Assembly (NCBI GenBank): GCA_002551355.1
Contig: NTHE01000040.1
Span: forward strand, 74,120-113,414
DNA length: 39,295 nt
Reading direction: 5' to 3'
From: Streptomyces sp. man185
GTDB taxonomy: Bacteria; Actinomycetota; Actinomycetes; Streptomycetales; Streptomycetaceae
Numbering within the stretch: the first letter of the stretch is position 1; every line of letters starts with the position of its first letter. The notes under the pieces were generated by a model. It was not told the origin of the DNA. It saw only the letters and a program-made list of their open reading frames with translations, and ran no database searches. Below, piece by piece: positions 38,384-39,295 of the stretch. Both the position numbers and the translations under genes were made by a program.

Positions 38384-39088
38384 ATGAGCACCATCCGAGG
38401 GGCCAGGGAACGCGCCCGTAGCGAAGTGACCGCCGCGATCAAGGACGAGGCCAGGAAGCAGCTCGCCGAGGAGGGCGCGGCGAAGCTCTCGCTACGGGCC
38501 GTCGCCCGGGAGCTGGGCATGGTCTCGTCCGCGCTCTACCGCTACTTCCCGAGCCGCGACGACCTGCTCACCGCGCTGATCGTCGACGCGTTCGACGCGA
38601 TCGGCGCGGTCGCGGAGGAGGCGGCGGAGAAGCGGGCGGCGACGGTCCCACCCACCGAGCGCTGGGTCGCCGCCGCCTGCGCCGTACGGGAATGGGCCCT
38701 CGCCCATCCCCATGAGTACGCCCTGATCCACGGTTCACCCGTCCCCGGTTACGTCGCCCCGATGGACACGGTGGGGCCCGCGTCCCGGGTCGGCCTGGTC
38801 CTCATCGACATCGTCCGTGCCGCGGCGCGGGCCGACGACCTCACCCTGCCGCCGCTCGCGGACGAGCTGCGCGCCGACGCGGAGCGGATGGCCGCCGATT
38901 TCGCCGAGGACGTCCCTCCCGAGGCCGTGGCAGCTCTGGTCGCCGCCTGGGCGCAGCTGTTCGGCATGATCTCCTTCGAGCTGTTCGGCCAGTTCAACCG
39001 GGTCGTCGAGGCGCGTGAGCCGCTGTTCCGGCAGGTCGCCGGTGAGCTGGCCCGCTCGGTGGGCCTGCGCGGCGTCGGTACGGCCTGA
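38384..39088 (+). CDS. TetR/AcrR-family transcriptional regulator
   Basis: The protein has 234 residues. The N-terminal TetR helix-turn-helix is seen as LSLRAVARELGMVSSALYRYF (about 36-56). The C-terminal about 170 residues are a helical ligand-binding domain of the TetR C-terminal type with WVAAACAVREWALAHPHEYALIHGSPVPGY. It probably represses itself and the divergent Ddn-like gene through the two palindromes between them. ATG at 38384; the ribosome-binding site is weak. Confidence 0.92.
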   Translation: MSTIRGARERARSEVTAAIKDEARKQLAEEGAAKLSLRAVARELGMVSSALYRYFPSRDDLLTALIVDAFDAIGAVAEEAAEKRAATVPPTERWVAAACAVREWALAHPHEYALIHGSPVPGYVAPMDTVGPASRVGLVLIDIVRAAARADDLTLPPLADELRADAERMAADFAEDVPPEAVAALVAAWAQLFGMISFELFGQFNRVVEAREPLFRQVAGELARSVGLRGVGTA

Positions 39089-39115
39089 CGGCATGGCACC
39101 GCCCTTCGCGGCGGC

Positions 39116-39133
39116 GTACTCCCCACGGAGTAC
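39116..39133. promoter_or_regulatory. Inverted repeat GTACTCC-CCAC-GGAGTAC
   Basis: Seven-bp perfect arms (39116-39122 and 39127-39133) with a 4-nt centre, 27 bp after the TetR gene stop and 60 bp before the next ATG. It is followed by GTGATCAC (39136-39143). It could be an operator for the next gene or a small terminator; no U-tract is present. Confidence 0.4.
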
Positions 39134-39192
39134 GGGTGATCACCACGCACGGGGGACGCCTCCGTGCCCGCCCGCCGTCTAGCGTGGCCGCC

Positions 39193-39295
39193 ATGGACGA
39201 ACAGCAGCCGCCCCGCCGGGACGGTGGTCCCTCCTGCGGCTTCCCGGGCCGCCGGCCGCCCGGACGCCCGGGGTGGCGCGGCGGGCCGCCGTGGC
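39193..39295 (+). CDS. N-terminal fragment of an unidentified gene cut by the window end
   Basis: An ATG at 39193 opens a frame that stays open to the window edge (34 codons). The visible part is rich in Pro, Arg and Gly (MDEQQPPRRDGG..., ending in a WRGGPPW-type segment). A Pro/Gly-rich lead of this kind is common before the membrane part of Streptomyces sensor kinases or membrane proteins, but nothing here proves it. A TAGCGT element at about 39180-39185 could be a -10. Confidence 0.45.
   Translation, partial: MDEQQPPRRDGGPSCGFPGRRPPGRPGWRGGPPW

Noticed and set aside
1..39295. Mobile elements, CRISPR arrays, tRNA or rRNA genes
   Set aside because: No transposase or integrase motifs, no regularly spaced repeats, no clover-leaf with a GTTCRANTC-type T-loop, and no rRNA-like sequence were noticed on reading both strands.

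Overview
The window is high-GC actinobacterial DNA, almost certainly Streptomyces. The signs are very strong G/C bias at third codon positions, GTG and TTG starts, tightly overlapping ATGA-coupled genes, a mycothiol-type DinB-fold protein and typical Streptomyces housekeeping families. Three blocks can be seen: a conserved-looking left flank (1-6455), a biosynthetic gene cluster (about 6624-32884) and a right flank of ordinary genes (33145 to the end).

Left flank: the last codons of one gene; a DUF6986/HpcH-HpaI-like aldolase; a secreted six-bladed NHL-repeat protein; a CGNR zinc-finger regulator divergent from an alpha/beta hydrolase with an Asp nucleophile; and a LacI-type repressor divergent from a ROK sugar kinase across a perfect 12-bp palindrome.

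Cluster: four transcription units can be inferred. (1) Leftward 10558->6624: DinB/maleylpyruvate-isomerase-like protein, stand-alone adenylation enzyme, and a diverged glutamine synthetase. (2) Rightward 11025->20081: BtrH-like acyltransferase fused to an acyl carrier protein, a discrete ACP, two acyl-CoA-dehydrogenase-like flavoproteins, a TobZ/NodU carbamoyltransferase, a KamA-like radical SAM aminomutase, an Sfp-type phosphopantetheinyl transferase and a second stand-alone adenylation enzyme. Most neighbours overlap or are separated by only a few bases. (3) A leftward type II thioesterase (20920->20171). (4) Rightward 21108->32884: NRPS half-C-A-PCP, NRPS A-PCP-C, a stand-alone variant C domain, an MFS exporter and an NRPS MbtH-A-PCP-C. 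By hand-read specificity codes the three NRPS A domains look Cys-like (with a pocket Asp), Thr-like and Gly-like. There are five adenylation domains and five carrier domains.

Working model (inference): an amino acid is loaded on the ACPs, desaturated by the flavoproteins and moved by the BtrH-like acyltransferase. A 2,3-aminomutase supplies a beta-amino acid, the NRPS lines add Gly, Thr and a Cys-like residue, and the carbamoyltransferase decorates a hydroxyl. The product leaves through the MFS pump. The glutamine synthetase paralog has lost the usual adenylylation-site sequence and carries changes in its active-site loop, so it is either a self-resistance copy (a product that attacks glutamine synthetase) or a gamma-glutamylating pathway enzyme. 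I recognise no known cluster with this gene set. No dedicated regulator is encoded, but three promoters share a TTCCGCAT-type inverted-repeat motif and one also carries a Crp-like palindrome.

Right flank: a TmrB-like P-loop/Nudix fusion, an MBL-fold hydrolase, an M20 dipeptidase, a geranylgeranyl-reductase-family flavoprotein, a deazaflavin-dependent (Ddn-like) protein divergent from a TetR regulator with two matching palindromes between them, and the first codons of an unidentified gene cut by the window end. No tRNA, rRNA, CRISPR array, insertion sequence or transposase gene was seen.
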